A stretch of DNA of 64,000 nt from CADEDV01 sp964437415 (GCA_964437415.1 CAYTGN010000013.1:25686-89685), one strand, 5' to 3'; positions 17,427-26,538 are shown, counted from the stretch's first letter. Numbers and translations are program-made. The notes: generated by a model not told the origin, from the sequence alone.

Positions 17427-18251
17427 TTAACCCGTTTGCCGAACCGGGATATAATTCCGGTATACACCCCGCTGAACAAGATAGGAAGATGGATTGATGC
17501 CGGAGAAGGCCCGGAACTCTTTGATGAAATGCGCCTGGTCAAAATAGCCGCAGTCATAGGCGATGGATGTCCATTCGACAGCTTGCTGCTGTTCCAGTTC
17601 GGCGATCACTTTCTGAAAACGGGCAATACGGGCAAATTGTTTAGGTGACAACCCCACATATTTTTTAAAGAGAGTGATCAGGTGTTTTTGGCTAAAACCG
17701 GTTTTGGCAGCCAGTTGCTCAATGGTCCATAACTGTGGTGAATGTTGCAATTTTTTTAAAGCATAATCAATAAAAGCATTCGGCTCAAACCTGTTTTTCC
17801 CTTTTTTGGCGAAATGTTGTTCCAGCACTGCGAACTTGTCTTCAATGCAATTCTTTTCCAGTATCTCATCGCGGATAAAATGGATGTCAATATTCCAGAG
17901 AATATCTGTTTCAATGGTGCTGTTATTCAATTCAGAGACGGGCAGGTTGAAGAAGGGATAAGCGCCTCCGGGTTTAAAGTGTACGCCAATCATGCAGGAA
18001 ACGGAAGCATCTATAAGAATGTATTCAGTTTTCATGCCCGACAGCCAGCTCTTATTGTAGGTTGTGAATGAAGTGCCCTCTTCGTTATGAAAAAGCTTTT
18101 TTGGTGTTTCTGTCAGGTCAATCAGCAGGTCCATTGAGCCATCTGGCAGAAATTTTTCCATCTGGTGCTCTGCCCGGTATCCCTCGTAATAAAAAAAATG
18201 TTCGATAAAATAAGAGAGAGGAGGTGCAGGTATGTGAATACGATAGATCAT
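17427..18251 (-). CDS. AraC-family transcriptional regulator
   Basis: A 274-aa regulator. Residues 1-150 form a ligand-sensing or beta-rich N-domain of the type common in Bacteroidota AraC proteins (FFYYEGYRAEHQMEKFLPDG). Residues about 165-265 hold the two helix-turn-helix units (LAAKTGFSQKHLITLFKKYVG and AYDCGYFDQAHFIKEFRAFSG). It heads, on the minus strand, the far end of a run of small stress- or antibiotic-type genes and may control them. Effector unknown. Confidence 0.88.
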   Translation of the reverse strand: MIYRIHIPAPPLSYFIEHFFYYEGYRAEHQMEKFLPDGSMDLLIDLTETPKKLFHNEEGTSFTTYNKSWLSGMKTEYILIDASVSCMIGVHFKPGGAYPFFNLPVSELNNSTIETDILWNIDIHFIRDEILEKNCIEDKFAVLEQHFAKKGKNRFEPNAFIDYALKKLQHSPQLWTIEQLAAKTGFSQKHLITLFKKYVGLSPKQFARIARFQKVIAELEQQQAVEWTSIAYDCGYFDQAHFIKEFRAFSGINPSSYLVQRGVYRNYIPVRQTG

Positions 18252-18286
18252 GTTTTCTCACGATTAAGTAAGCTACGATAATTCTT

Positions 18287-18718
18287 CTAAGACGGCAATG
18301 ATGCAAAAAAATAGGTGCCGGCAAGAAAAAGAAAAACGAGGCCGGTGACGATGATTGGTGGCCAGAATGTAAATTTTACCTGCAAAAGAAAAACCATACC
18401 ATAAGCAATAAGTTGTATCAGCAGCAATCCGCTCCAGGTGGATGCGCCGATGCCAGATCTTAGAAAATACCAGTTCAGCGCTCCTCCCAATAGGTAGATC
18501 ATGGTGAAGCAAGAACTCACTCCGATAAAAAGGTTATAGAAACTTCTTCTGATGCCCCCACCCATATCAATTTTGTAGTTTCTGTTTATGTGGATCAACT
18601 GTTTTTCCTGTTCGTTCCGCGGTTTGGCCGGTGAAATAAAACTCAGGGAATGAAAGGAGGCAGTTAAAAACTGGGCGATGATGGTTCCCCATATCCAGAA
18701 TGAAAAATTTTCAATCAT
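18287..18718 (-). CDS. Small four-helix integral membrane protein
   Basis: A 143-aa membrane protein with four predicted transmembrane segments (about residues 6-30, 58-80, 92-113 and 118-140) and one cytoplasmic loop rich in basic residues. No catalytic motif. It resembles small uncharacterised membrane proteins found across Bacteroidota and Leptospira. It lies between the AraC and DinB genes, with 21 bases to the DinB stop. Confidence 0.65.
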   Translation of the reverse strand: MIENFSFWIWGTIIAQFLTASFHSLSFISPAKPRNEQEKQLIHINRNYKIDMGGGIRRSFYNLFIGVSSCFTMIYLLGGALNWYFLRSGIGASTWSGLLLIQLIAYGMVFLLQVKFTFWPPIIVTGLVFLFLAGTYFFASLPS

Positions 18719-18739
18719 GTGAATTGATTTTGGTGGTTG

Positions 18740-19264
18740 TTATAAGCTGAGAATGCGGAAGAACTCAGACCATGGCCCAATGGCTTCTTTATATTGTTTG
18801 GCCATCACCCTGGTGATCTGTGCGAGGTGGGTCAGGTCATGCACCACCCAGCAGGAAAGCAGGTTCCTCAGTGTTACAGGCCCCAACGCAGGGTGCATTC
18901 CCGTTTTATCAAGGTCGGCTTCTGAAAGCTGCAATGATTTCAGCCAGGATAAATTTGTTTTTCGAAGTATCTTAAACTCTTCCAGTAGCTGTTCTATCGT
19001 CTTGCCCTTGCTTTCTTCAATTTGTGCAAACCGATCATAAGGATCAAAAGGCCTGCCGGCCCCATGCTCCAGGATAATTTTTGTCCTTACCGGCCAGTCG
19101 GTTTTTTCGCCATGTATCAAATGACCTACCACATCATAGGGAGAAAAAGTGTCGGGGCCTTCATTGTTCATGATCCAGTCATTATGAAGGTCGTGTAAGA
19201 GTTCTTTTAAAATGACCGGTGTTCGTTCTAAGATTTCGTATGATCTTTCAAGACTGTAATTCAT
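18740..19264 (-). CDS. DinB-family protein
   Basis: A 174-aa four-helix-bundle protein of the DinB/YfiT group. Metal-binding histidines are evident: His48 in DVVGHLIHGE and the C-terminal HDLTHLAQI. Members include bacillithiol- and mycothiol-dependent S-transferases, and Bacteroidota make bacillithiol-type thiols in some lineages. Thiol transfer to electrophiles is a plausible but unproven role. Neighbours are other small-molecule-handling genes (SRPBCC, GNAT, VOC). Confidence 0.85.
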   Translation of the reverse strand: MNYSLERSYEILERTPVILKELLHDLHNDWIMNNEGPDTFSPYDVVGHLIHGEKTDWPVRTKIILEHGAGRPFDPYDRFAQIEESKGKTIEQLLEEFKILRKTNLSWLKSLQLSEADLDKTGMHPALGPVTLRNLLSCWVVHDLTHLAQITRVMAKQYKEAIGPWSEFFRILSL

Positions 19265-19334
19265 ATAGCTGAAATTTGGTTTTGTAACTATAGATTTAAA
19301 AGTCTTGTTGTGTTAGCGTTGCTGTCAAATATAA

Positions 19335-19838
19335 TTATGCGTTTAACATCTGCCGTAAATTCTCTTTCTTGTTCCTGAGATCGGGGCCGCCTTCAAGCAT
19401 TGATTTCAGGTTGGCCATATAAAATGTCCAACCCGTTTTGCAGCCCACATGCCAGTTGTGCATGCCATAATCATCTGTTGGGATTTCTTCCTGCAACAGC
19501 TCTACAATATTCTCTCCCTGCTCCTGGTAAATCCTTACTGCACAGTTGCCGGCATTTCCAAAACTGAATTTTAAAAAGTCTTTGCGATTGCAATCAAGTA
19601 TGTTTCCATGTTCGATAACATCATCGGGATAGCCAAACCATAACCATTTATAACTATCTCCTTTTTGAACAAACTCATTATCTCCCCTCAGCGATCCATC
19701 CGGCTTTTTGTATTCACTCAGCCGCAGGAACCAATATTCTATTCCTTCACGGGTCGCCCATGCATGGTAGAGTTTATCCACCGGGGCTTTCACATCTATG
19801 CGAACCGTAAAACGGCTCCAGTCAAATGCAGTTGACAT
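19335..19838 (-). CDS. SRPBCC (AHSA1/START-like) protein
   Basis: A 167-aa protein with the SRPBCC helix-grip fold: VDKLYHAWATREGIEYWF near the N-terminus and CKTGWTFYMANLKSMLEGG at the C-terminal helix. The hydrophobic cavity binds small ligands, but no enzyme activity can be assigned. It ends 70 bases before the DinB start and begins 10 bases after the GNAT gene stop, so it belongs to the same leftward transcript. Confidence 0.85.
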   Translation of the reverse strand: MSTAFDWSRFTVRIDVKAPVDKLYHAWATREGIEYWFLRLSEYKKPDGSLRGDNEFVQKGDSYKWLWFGYPDDVIEHGNILDCNRKDFLKFSFGNAGNCAVRIYQEQGENIVELLQEEIPTDDYGMHNWHVGCKTGWTFYMANLKSMLEGGPDLRNKKENLRQMLNA

Positions 19839-19848
19839 AACAATGGTT

Positions 19849-20412
19849 TTATTTTATGTAATAACGCATTATAGGTCTCGTTTCACTTCGTCTCGCTACT
19901 TCTTTAAAACCAGCTTTGATAAATGATGCTGCCAGCCCGGTCCAGGCAAACACATCCACCATCTTTCCCTTTTTTGGATCCTGCGGATAACCTTCTACGA
20001 TAATTGCTCCGTTCTTTTTGGCAAAGGCAACTGCCGCTTTCAGCAATTGACCGGAGAGTCCTTTATTCCGGTACTCTTTCTGAATAAAAAAGCAACTCAC
20101 ACTCCACACCGATTTTTCATCCACGGGTTTCAGCACCTTCGATGTTTCCAGCCGCTTATATACTTCTTTCGGCGCCACAGCACACCAGCCTATTGTTTTT
20201 TGACCATCAAACGCCAGCACACCTGTTGGTTTATTTTTTTTCACCAATTGCTGCATCGCTTTTTTGTTGCCGGTTCCTTTTTGTTTTTCATATTCGGATG
20301 CAGTCAGTCGCCAGGTCATACACCAGCACCCGCCACAGGCGCCTTTTTCGCCAAAGAGCTCAGCAAAACTGTCCCAGCGTCCGGCAGTCAGCGGATGAAA
20401 TGAAAATGCCAT
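19849..20412 (-). CDS. GNAT-family N-acetyltransferase
   Basis: A 187-aa acetyltransferase. The acetyl-CoA loop is visible as QKEYRNKGLSGQLLKAAV (the Q/RxxGxG/A motif with GLSG) at about residues 115-132. An N-terminal CGGCWCMTW segment is Cys-rich, seen in one GNAT subgroup of unknown substrate. Acetylation of a small amine or antibiotic is possible. It lies 3 bases after the VOC gene stop, a tight operon arrangement. Confidence 0.85.
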   Translation of the reverse strand: MAFSFHPLTAGRWDSFAELFGEKGACGGCWCMTWRLTASEYEKQKGTGNKKAMQQLVKKNKPTGVLAFDGQKTIGWCAVAPKEVYKRLETSKVLKPVDEKSVWSVSCFFIQKEYRNKGLSGQLLKAAVAFAKKNGAIIVEGYPQDPKKGKMVDVFAWTGLAASFIKAGFKEVARRSETRPIMRYYIK

Positions 20413-20415
20413 TGT

Positions 20416-20808
20416 TTAAAGCATTGAAGCCGGAACACTGTGCAACCCTATACGGTTGCCTTCCGTATCAATGATCACCGCCATATATCCATATTCGGGA
20501 CTGATCTCCGTTTTTGGAACCATGATCTTGCCACCGGCTGCTTCCACTTTGTCCAGCACATTTTGCACATCAGGATTTCCATTCAGGTAGATCAACGGGC
20601 CATCGGTGGCTGAAGGTTTATGAAAACCGCCACTATCCACTAACGCACCACCCACCTGTGTCATCATATCATCCAGCGGGAACATCCGCATCCGGATATT
20701 TTCCATATCCAGCGGGTTGAGTGTTACATTAAATATTGTTTCATAAAATTTCGTTGCTCTTTCGAGGTCGGTGGTTCCTATTTCAAACCAACTGATAGCA
20801 TTTTGCAT
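20416..20808 (-). CDS. VOC-family (glyoxalase/dioxygenase-fold) protein
   Basis: A 130-aa protein of the vicinal oxygen chelate fold (NAISWFEIGTTDLERATKFY at the start, GYMAVIIDTEGNRIGLHS at the end). I choose the ATG at 20808 because residues before it would overlap the upstream gene and do not fit the fold. A DTEGN loop with an acidic residue is present, but the metal-ligand set seems incomplete. Such proteins include fosfomycin-type resistance enzymes and many unknowns. Lies 19 bases after the DUF2911 gene. Confidence 0.83.
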   Translation of the reverse strand: MQNAISWFEIGTTDLERATKFYETIFNVTLNPLDMENIRMRMFPLDDMMTQVGGALVDSGGFHKPSATDGPLIYLNGNPDVQNVLDKVEAAGGKIMVPKTEISPEYGYMAVIIDTEGNRIGLHSVPASML

Positions 20809-20827
20809 TTGTGTTGTTTTAAGATTA

Positions 20828-21937
20828 TTAATTGATATCCTTTCCTTCTTTGAGTTTAGCAATTTGTCCTTCCAGCGTTTTCTTTACATTATCATTCGGC
20901 GCCTGGCTCATTGCTTTTTCCGCAAATTTTATAGCATTTTTGAAATCAGCCTTTGCAGAATAGCCAAACATCAAACCGTTATTCATCGCAAAGACGTCGC
21001 CGTGTTTCTTCTGGCTGGCTAATAACACTTCTAATGCCTTATCTGCTCTTTTTTGTGTGATCAATGCCCGGCCGTATGCAACAGCTTGCGCCACGCTGGC
21101 CATAGTGAGTGCTTCTGCCATCACCGAATCAACTTGTGGAATACGGTTGAGTTTTTCATAGCCGGTGGCAAGATTTCTCAGGCTGGCAAAACTTTTTTGT
21201 CCCTGGAAGCCTGACACAGCTCTTTGTGCCCAGCCCAGCGCTTCTTCGAGATTGATGTTTTTATTAAAACACCAATGAGATGCCTGTATCATATTGGTGC
21301 TGTTGAATCCTTTCTGGCTCGTCACCTGCTCCCGCAGTCTTGCCAGCACAATATTATCTACATCTACTTCCACTTTGAAAGGCACAGACAATTTTTCCCA
21401 TTGCAGTGCAATCACACAATGTTTTTCTCCATGTTCAATAAATTCATATTTCAGCCATTCCACACTTTTTTCCAGTGCAATAGGTTTTACATTCACCCGC
21501 AGCGCATCATATTTTTCTTCATAATAAAAACTTCCCCAGGCATCTTTCTGGGTGGAGAAAATGATGGTAACATTATCAGCCCCCATGGCCATGTGAATGC
21601 CATAGGTGCCGGCCTTTAGTGGTTTGCCTTCCAACATCACGTCGTGTTCAAAACTAATAGTCGTGTTTTCATTGGCGCCGGCCCTCCAGGGTGCAGTGTT
21701 TTGATTGGTAATAAAACTGAATGTGCTGAAACCATAGGTCACAAGATTGCCAGGTCCCCAAACCCTCCCTTCCCGTTTATTAACATCCGGTCTTGAATAT
21801 TTGAGGGTGATGCCGGTGATACCCACTTCTTCAGTTACGGTTGCACGGGGATTGCCACCAACCGGAGGAATATCCATTTGGGCAATGGAAAAATGAACAA
21901 AGCCGCCAAACAGAAACAGTAAAAGTATTTTTTTCAT
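20828..21937 (-). CDS. DUF2911 protein with TPR-like tail
   Basis: A 369-aa secreted protein with a signal peptide ending near SIAQ. Residues about 25-185 match DUF2911 (TGITLKYSRPDVNKREGRVWG, WRAGANENTTISFE, KPLKAGTYGIHM). Residues about 230-365 are helical and TPR-like (NLEEALGWAQRAVSG, DFKNAIKFAEKAMSQAP). DUF2911 has no established biochemistry. It sits directly upstream (on the minus strand) of the VOC gene. Confidence 0.83.
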   Translation of the reverse strand: MKKILLLFLFGGFVHFSIAQMDIPPVGGNPRATVTEEVGITGITLKYSRPDVNKREGRVWGPGNLVTYGFSTFSFITNQNTAPWRAGANENTTISFEHDVMLEGKPLKAGTYGIHMAMGADNVTIIFSTQKDAWGSFYYEEKYDALRVNVKPIALEKSVEWLKYEFIEHGEKHCVIALQWEKLSVPFKVEVDVDNIVLARLREQVTSQKGFNSTNMIQASHWCFNKNINLEEALGWAQRAVSGFQGQKSFASLRNLATGYEKLNRIPQVDSVMAEALTMASVAQAVAYGRALITQKRADKALEVLLASQKKHGDVFAMNNGLMFGYSAKADFKNAIKFAEKAMSQAPNDNVKKTLEGQIAKLKEGKDIN

Positions 21938-21946
21938 AAAAGTGCT

Positions 21947-22603
21947 TTATTGATTCAAATCGTTACAAAGTGATGCTATTTTCGCCTCATCTATCTCTAA
22001 GGCCCTGAATTTTTTATTCTGCCTGACCAGTGATGTTGCTTTTCCGTGAAGCGTAAAGACCGGGAACCGATGTTCTGATTGAAGAATGATACCTCCTGCT
22101 GCTTTCCCGCCATAGTAATCCCAGTTATAGGACCGATGACGAACATATGTGGCTGGCGCAATTTTTATTTCTTTGCTTATATAATGTTTTACCCAGGAAC
22201 GTTCTTTCTGTACTTCCAGGATTCGGCAGCTGTATCCAAGCACTTTTTCGTCTGTATCATAAATTTTATGTGATAAAACAGAGTCCGTCATTATTCCATA
22301 GTCTTCACAGCTATATTTTTTTTCATATCCTTGTTCAGACAACGCTTTGTTCAGATTACCTGAATAATAGTATATGACTGTGTCTTTGCCCGTGAACCGG
22401 CTTTGATAATTGGTTTCATCATAACGAAAGTTGCCTTTTGCCGGTCTTTCCTTTGCAAGAGAATCAACGTTTATTGAATCGCTGGTATAACTGTAAGCAT
22501 AGTCAATGGTGCCGGAAAAATATTCCTCCTTTTTTTCATTACTGCAGGAAACGGATAGCAAAGCGGTTAAAATCAGGAATGATATTTTGATATTTTGTTT
22601 CAT
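21947..22603 (-). CDS. Lipoprotein of unknown function
   Basis: A 218-aa lipoprotein with lipobox LSVSC (Cys20). Mature part is rich in Tyr, Lys and Glu, with an opening segment FSGTIDYAYSYTSDS typical of Bacteroidota periplasmic beta proteins. No family recognised. Its start overlaps the stop of the upstream gene by 4 bases, so translation is coupled, and it ends 9 bases before the DUF2911 start. Confidence 0.7.
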   Translation of the reverse strand: MKQNIKISFLILTALLSVSCSNEKKEEYFSGTIDYAYSYTSDSINVDSLAKERPAKGNFRYDETNYQSRFTGKDTVIYYYSGNLNKALSEQGYEKKYSCEDYGIMTDSVLSHKIYDTDEKVLGYSCRILEVQKERSWVKHYISKEIKIAPATYVRHRSYNWDYYGGKAAGGIILQSEHRFPVFTLHGKATSLVRQNKKFRALEIDEAKIASLCNDLNQ

Positions 22604-23115
22604 TTTCTTCTCCTGTACTCCAGGTCATATTCGGTGACCCATGTTTTTTCATTGTCCTTGCTTATCTCGCCATGTTGTCTCACTTTGTCTGATCCGAGGT
22701 CATAAAAAGTAAGACGACGAACAGCAATAGTATCGTTTATGAACGGAAACGGGTTGGTTTGAAAGATCATTTTCTTGTCCCCGTATTTTCCTTTCAGATA
22801 CTCCGTTGTGCTTCCCGCATTATCCACCCATGTTTGTTGCCATTGCCGGGAAGCCCTGTTCCAGGTGTTAAAACTCTTGCCGGCATATCTTAATCCCTGT
22901 GATGTACTGGCGCTGGTCCATTCTTCAAGTATGATGCAACTGTCAAGGACCAAACTGATCTTGCTGTCTCCGGCCTTTTTTCCATTTTGGGCATACACCT
23001 CCCATTCGCCGATCCAGAAATCAAACTGGCGATAAACAGGGGCGCTGCAAGGTTTCTGACCAAAGATCAAAGAATGGATGCCGATTGCCAGTAAAAGGAA
23101 AACTATTTTTTTCAT
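22600..23115 (-). CDS. Secreted DUF1579-like protein
   Basis: A 171-aa protein. I place the start at the ATG at 23115, where a signal peptide begins (MKKIVFLLLAIGIHSLIFG). The mature part opens FDFWIGEWEVYAQNG and continues WQQTWVDNAGSTTEYLKG, the W-x-G-x-W pattern of DUF1579-type barrels, so it is a distant relative of the lipoprotein at 13133. Function unknown. First gene of the tight leftward unit with the lipoprotein and DUF2911. Confidence 0.72.
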   Translation of the reverse strand: MKKIVFLLLAIGIHSLIFGQKPCSAPVYRQFDFWIGEWEVYAQNGKKAGDSKISLVLDSCIILEEWTSASTSQGLRYAGKSFNTWNRASRQWQQTWVDNAGSTTEYLKGKYGDKKMIFQTNPFPFINDTIAVRRLTFYDLGSDKVRQHGEISKDNEKTWVTEYDLEYRRRK

Positions 23116-23175
23116 AGCAGTTTGTTTGCTGCAAGACAATGAAGTGGTGCACTCTGCTGTTAGCTTTATCCCTGA

Positions 23176-23613
23176 TTATCGCCACACACCAATGATTGCA
23201 CCCATCAGTGTAAGAGCAACTATGCTATAGAATCCATTGATGAGAATAAGCCGCCACGGTTTTTGTTCGAACAAACTGTGAATGGCAATGGCACAAAAGG
23301 TCCAGATCCCCGCAAGAAACCCTGCCATGACGCCCCATTGCAGATCGGTTTTGATGCCGCAACCTCCATCGAGGCAATTAGCCGGCGGGTCGGTAAGAAA
23401 CATACCGAGATTAGCGGCCATCAGCAGGGAAAAAATAAATGTCCAGCCAAAGATTTTCCCGCTGTTTCCTTTTTTTACATCCTCTTCAGTAAAATTATTG
23501 TCTTTCATCCATGCCTTTCCAAACAAACCCGGCGAATACCAGATGCCGCCGACAACAAAGGAAGAAATGCCGGCTACCAGGACAGCCAGCCAGTTGATGG
23601 TACTCATGTCCAT
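23176..23613 (-). CDS. DUF1761 membrane protein
   Basis: A 145-aa integral membrane protein with four transmembrane segments. The N-terminus INWLAVLVAGISSFVVGGIW followed by YSPGLFGKAWM is the DUF1761 signature. Function unknown; the family is often seen near other small stress-type genes. It has 60 bases between its stop and the next leftward gene and is divergent from the LytS-type kinase. Confidence 0.85.
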   Translation of the reverse strand: MDMSTINWLAVLVAGISSFVVGGIWYSPGLFGKAWMKDNNFTEEDVKKGNSGKIFGWTFIFSLLMAANLGMFLTDPPANCLDGGCGIKTDLQWGVMAGFLAGIWTFCAIAIHSLFEQKPWRLILINGFYSIVALTLMGAIIGVWR

Positions 23614-23688
23614 AATAAAATATTTTGTGGTGTATGAAAACAGGGTTGTATATCTAAACTATTGTCTAATTTTTACCCGGCAATTGAA

Positions 23689-24777
23689 ATGCGAACAAAG
23701 ATGGAAAAGGGGCAGACGAACATAGCAAAACCAGCGACCGGCGGGAAAAACGGCTTGCGGGTGAATGATATCGGCTTCCGGTTGGTACTGATACCCTTCT
23801 TCGGCATTGCGGTACCGCTGATCACCGGCATGGTGAATGGAAAAAATTTCTCCAACTGGGAGATAAAGCTGAGTTTTCTATATACCATCTTTATTGCGTT
23901 TATCGTGTGGCAGGGCAACCGTTACTTGTTTTTTTCATTGCGCAGTTATTTTGACTGGATCAATAAACCGGTTCAGAAAATTGCGGTACTTATTCTCAGT
24001 ATCATCTTTTATACGGTTCCCATCAGCGTCTTGTTAATAGTCGGGTGGTATAACCTTTTTACTGATGGTAAGGTAGACTGGAATGTAGTGTCACAATCAA
24101 CGTTGATTATTCTTATAGCTGTTATTTTTATCACCCATGTGTATGAAACAGTTTTTTTGGTGAAGGAGACGGAAAGTGAAATGATCCGGAACGAGCAATT
24201 GGAAAGGGCTAAAGCCGAAGCCGAACTGGAGGCGCTGAAAAACCAGATTGACCCGCATTTTATTTTTAATTCGCTGAATACATTGAGCCACCTGATAGTG
24301 GAAAGACCTGCTAAAGCAAAACAATTCAACGACAACCTTGCTGATGTGTATCGTTACATTTTGCAGAATAAGGCAAGAAGTCTTGTGCTGTTGCGGGAGG
24401 AGTTGGAGTTCCTGCAAAGCTATTTTTCTTTATTGCAGATCCGGTTTGAAAAGGCAGTGGAGCTTAGGGTAACCATTGATGAAAAAAAATTTGAACAATA
24501 TCTTTTGCCCCCCATTTCTTTGCAAACCCTGGCTGAGAATGCCATTAAACATAATGAGTTTTCAGAAGCAACACCGCTGGTTTTTTCCGTGGTAATGAAC
24601 AATGATGAATTAACGGTGCACAACAGTATCCGCAAAAAGAGTTTGCGAAAGGCCTCTTCGAGGATCGGACTTCAGAATTTAAAAAACCGGTACAAGCTGA
24701 CAACAAACAAGGAAGTTATGATTCAAGAAACGAAAACTGATTTTACGGTCCGGTTGCCGGTATTGAAAATTTATTGA
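23689..24777 (+). CDS. LytS/YpdA-type membrane histidine kinase
   Basis: A 362-aa sensor kinase. An in-frame TTG at 23662 is also possible; I chose the ATG at 23689, and another ATG lies at 23701. Four transmembrane segments (about residues 20-155) are followed by a coiled helix. The His_kinase domain has phospho-acceptor motif DPHFIFNSLNTLSHLI, then an ATPase part with LAENAIKHN as N-box and GLQNLKNRY as the G region. It lacks a large sensor domain, as usual in Bacteroidota. One base separates it from its LytTR regulator. Confidence 0.9.
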   Translation: MRTKMEKGQTNIAKPATGGKNGLRVNDIGFRLVLIPFFGIAVPLITGMVNGKNFSNWEIKLSFLYTIFIAFIVWQGNRYLFFSLRSYFDWINKPVQKIAVLILSIIFYTVPISVLLIVGWYNLFTDGKVDWNVVSQSTLIILIAVIFITHVYETVFLVKETESEMIRNEQLERAKAEAELEALKNQIDPHFIFNSLNTLSHLIVERPAKAKQFNDNLADVYRYILQNKARSLVLLREELEFLQSYFSLLQIRFEKAVELRVTIDEKKFEQYLLPPISLQTLAENAIKHNEFSEATPLVFSVVMNNDELTVHNSIRKKSLRKASSRIGLQNLKNRYKLTTNKEVMIQETKTDFTVRLPVLKIY

Positions 24778-24778
24778 T

Positions 24779-25531
24779 ATGAAAGTGATTATTATCGAAG
24801 ACGAAAAACCTGCTGCAGAAAAATTGCTGAAGGCGATCCGGCAAACAGACCCTTCCATTGAAGTGCAGGCAGTGCTGAACAGCGTTAAGGCATCGGCAGA
24901 ATGGTTGCAACAGAACCCGATGCCGGACCTCATGTTCATGGATATTGAACTCGGTGACGGGTTGTCATTCAAAATATTCGAGAAGATAAATGTCAGCAGC
25001 CCGGTGATCTTCTGCACCGCTTTTGATGAGTATTGGCAGGAAGCATTTGAACACAACAGCATTGACTATTTACTGAAGCCCGTGAAGCAGGAGAAACTGG
25101 AAGCCGCATTAAAAAAATACGACAAGCTGAAACAGTATTTTGCCAGCAACTTTCAGCAGTTGCAGCAATGGCAACAACTGCCTTCCGGGGTCTTTAAGAA
25201 AAGGTTTTTAGTCAAGAGAGGAACTGACTATATCAGCGTCAGGACAGATGATATCGCTTATTTCTATGCCACTCACAAATTGGTGTGCATGGTGGACAAC
25301 AAGGCGCAGAAATTTATTTTGGACCAGTCGCTTGCCGAGATAGAGAAACAATTAGACCCCTCGCAGTTCTACCGGGTCAACAGGAAATACCTGATAAGCC
25401 TTGCCGCTATAAAAAAAATAAAAACCTATCCCAAAAGCAAACTGCAATTAGAAGTGGAGCCGCCGGTGGCTGAAGAAATTATTATCAGCCAGGAAAATGT
25501 AGCTGGATTTAAAAAATGGATGGGGCAATGA
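24779..25531 (+). CDS. LytTR response regulator
   Basis: A 250-aa two-domain regulator. Residues 1-120 are a receiver with phospho-acceptor Asp55 (LMFMDIELGDG), acidic pair Glu7-Asp8 and Lys in YLLKPV. Residues about 145-245 are a LytTR DNA-binding domain (KRGTDYISVRTDDIAYFYA, FYRVNRKYLISLAAIKKI). Partner of the upstream kinase. LytTR sites are paired imperfect repeats, and none was confidently seen here. Confidence 0.93.
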   Translation: MKVIIIEDEKPAAEKLLKAIRQTDPSIEVQAVLNSVKASAEWLQQNPMPDLMFMDIELGDGLSFKIFEKINVSSPVIFCTAFDEYWQEAFEHNSIDYLLKPVKQEKLEAALKKYDKLKQYFASNFQQLQQWQQLPSGVFKKRFLVKRGTDYISVRTDDIAYFYATHKLVCMVDNKAQKFILDQSLAEIEKQLDPSQFYRVNRKYLISLAAIKKIKTYPKSKLQLEVEPPVAEEIIISQENVAGFKKWMGQ

Positions 25532-25546
25532 TGAATCGGTGATTTT

Positions 25547-26365
25547 CTACAGGTATTTTTCTTTCATCGCTTCAACAAAGCATGCATAATATTCAACAGC
25601 CTCCTGCTTTTTATCCTCCCTGATCAATTTTACCGATGGAAGCACAAGGTGCTGATAGAGATACTCGTAGATATCAGCCCTGTTCTGAAAATTCCGGATG
25701 GCACTGACAACGGCCGGCCCTATTATACCATACTCCTTTACCAAAATCTGCCCTTCCTTGTTTTTCATCATATAATTATCCCTAAGTCCCCGTAGTGTTT
25801 CCAGTTCGTCACAATCATCGGGCAGTTGCCTGTGATGAACACAGGCGGTGGTGAGGAAACAATCTTCGTCCATGTCATCGAGAGGATCATAATAGTTGAG
25901 AGCAACCAGTGCCGAGTTTTTTGCCGACAGTATTTCTGCATACTTCACCGGTTTTACATTCAGTTTTAACTCTTTTGCAAAATCAGCCGGAAGGTCTGCA
26001 TCACCGGATACTTTTTGATCTAACCTGGCAAAAACTCTCCAAATATTATTTGCCTGGTCAATTCTCTCTGTTTTATAAATAATGAATTTAAACTTCCCTG
26101 TTTTATTGGGGGTGGTTTGCCCTGCCATTTCATAGTAACTCGCATTTAGTTCGATTGTCTTGTCCCCGGCACCGGCAGTGGCAAAGTTTTGAATGCCTGT
26201 GTGCTTAAACGAAAGGAAATACTGGGTTTCTTTGGGTTTATTGTAAAATGCCGATTTATAATAGCTGGTAGCAGATTGAGTTTCTTTTTTCCGGATAGCA
26301 TGTGGTAAACCGATAAGAGCCGCAGCGGCAACCCCGCTTTTTGCAAAAAATTTCCTTCTGTCCAT
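25547..26365 (-). CDS. Exported CFI-box-CTERM-like protein
   Basis: A 272-aa protein with an N-terminal segment MDRRKFFAKSG followed by a hydrophobic stretch, which looks like a Tat-type leader although it lacks the full twin-arginine RRxFLK. Near residue 168 is CFLTTACVHHRQLPDDCDEL, then LRGLRDNYM, close to the CFI-box-CTERM pattern (CFIATAAYG...LRxFRD). That domain is often C-terminal in exported Bacteroidota proteins; its function is not known. The first half (FSLKHTG type) is unrecognised. Confidence 0.7.
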   Translation of the reverse strand: MDRRKFFAKSGVAAAALIGLPHAIRKKETQSATSYYKSAFYNKPKETQYFLSFKHTGIQNFATAGAGDKTIELNASYYEMAGQTTPNKTGKFKFIIYKTERIDQANNIWRVFARLDQKVSGDADLPADFAKELKLNVKPVKYAEILSAKNSALVALNYYDPLDDMDEDCFLTTACVHHRQLPDDCDELETLRGLRDNYMMKNKEGQILVKEYGIIGPAVVSAIRNFQNRADIYEYLYQHLVLPSVKLIREDKKQEAVEYYACFVEAMKEKYL

Positions 26366-26483
26366 AAGAGATGCATTTATTTGACCATAAAACTACATTG
26401 TTCTCAAGATCTTGCCATACCCAACCGGCGGTATTTACCGGATTTTCATATTGATGCTATTATTCTTTATCAGTCCCCAACAC

Positions 26484-26515
26484 TTAGCAGTATGCAAAGG
26501 GAATGCTTACCTTTG
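26484..26515 (+). promoter_or_regulatory. Promoter for uppS
   Basis: TTAG (26484-26487), a 20-base spacer and TACCTTTG (26508-26515), full match in the -7 box and one mismatch in the -33. Leader of roughly 20 bases before the ATG at 26539. Confidence 0.6.
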
Positions 26516-26538
26516 TGCCCCTTTAGAGCAAAAATCCT

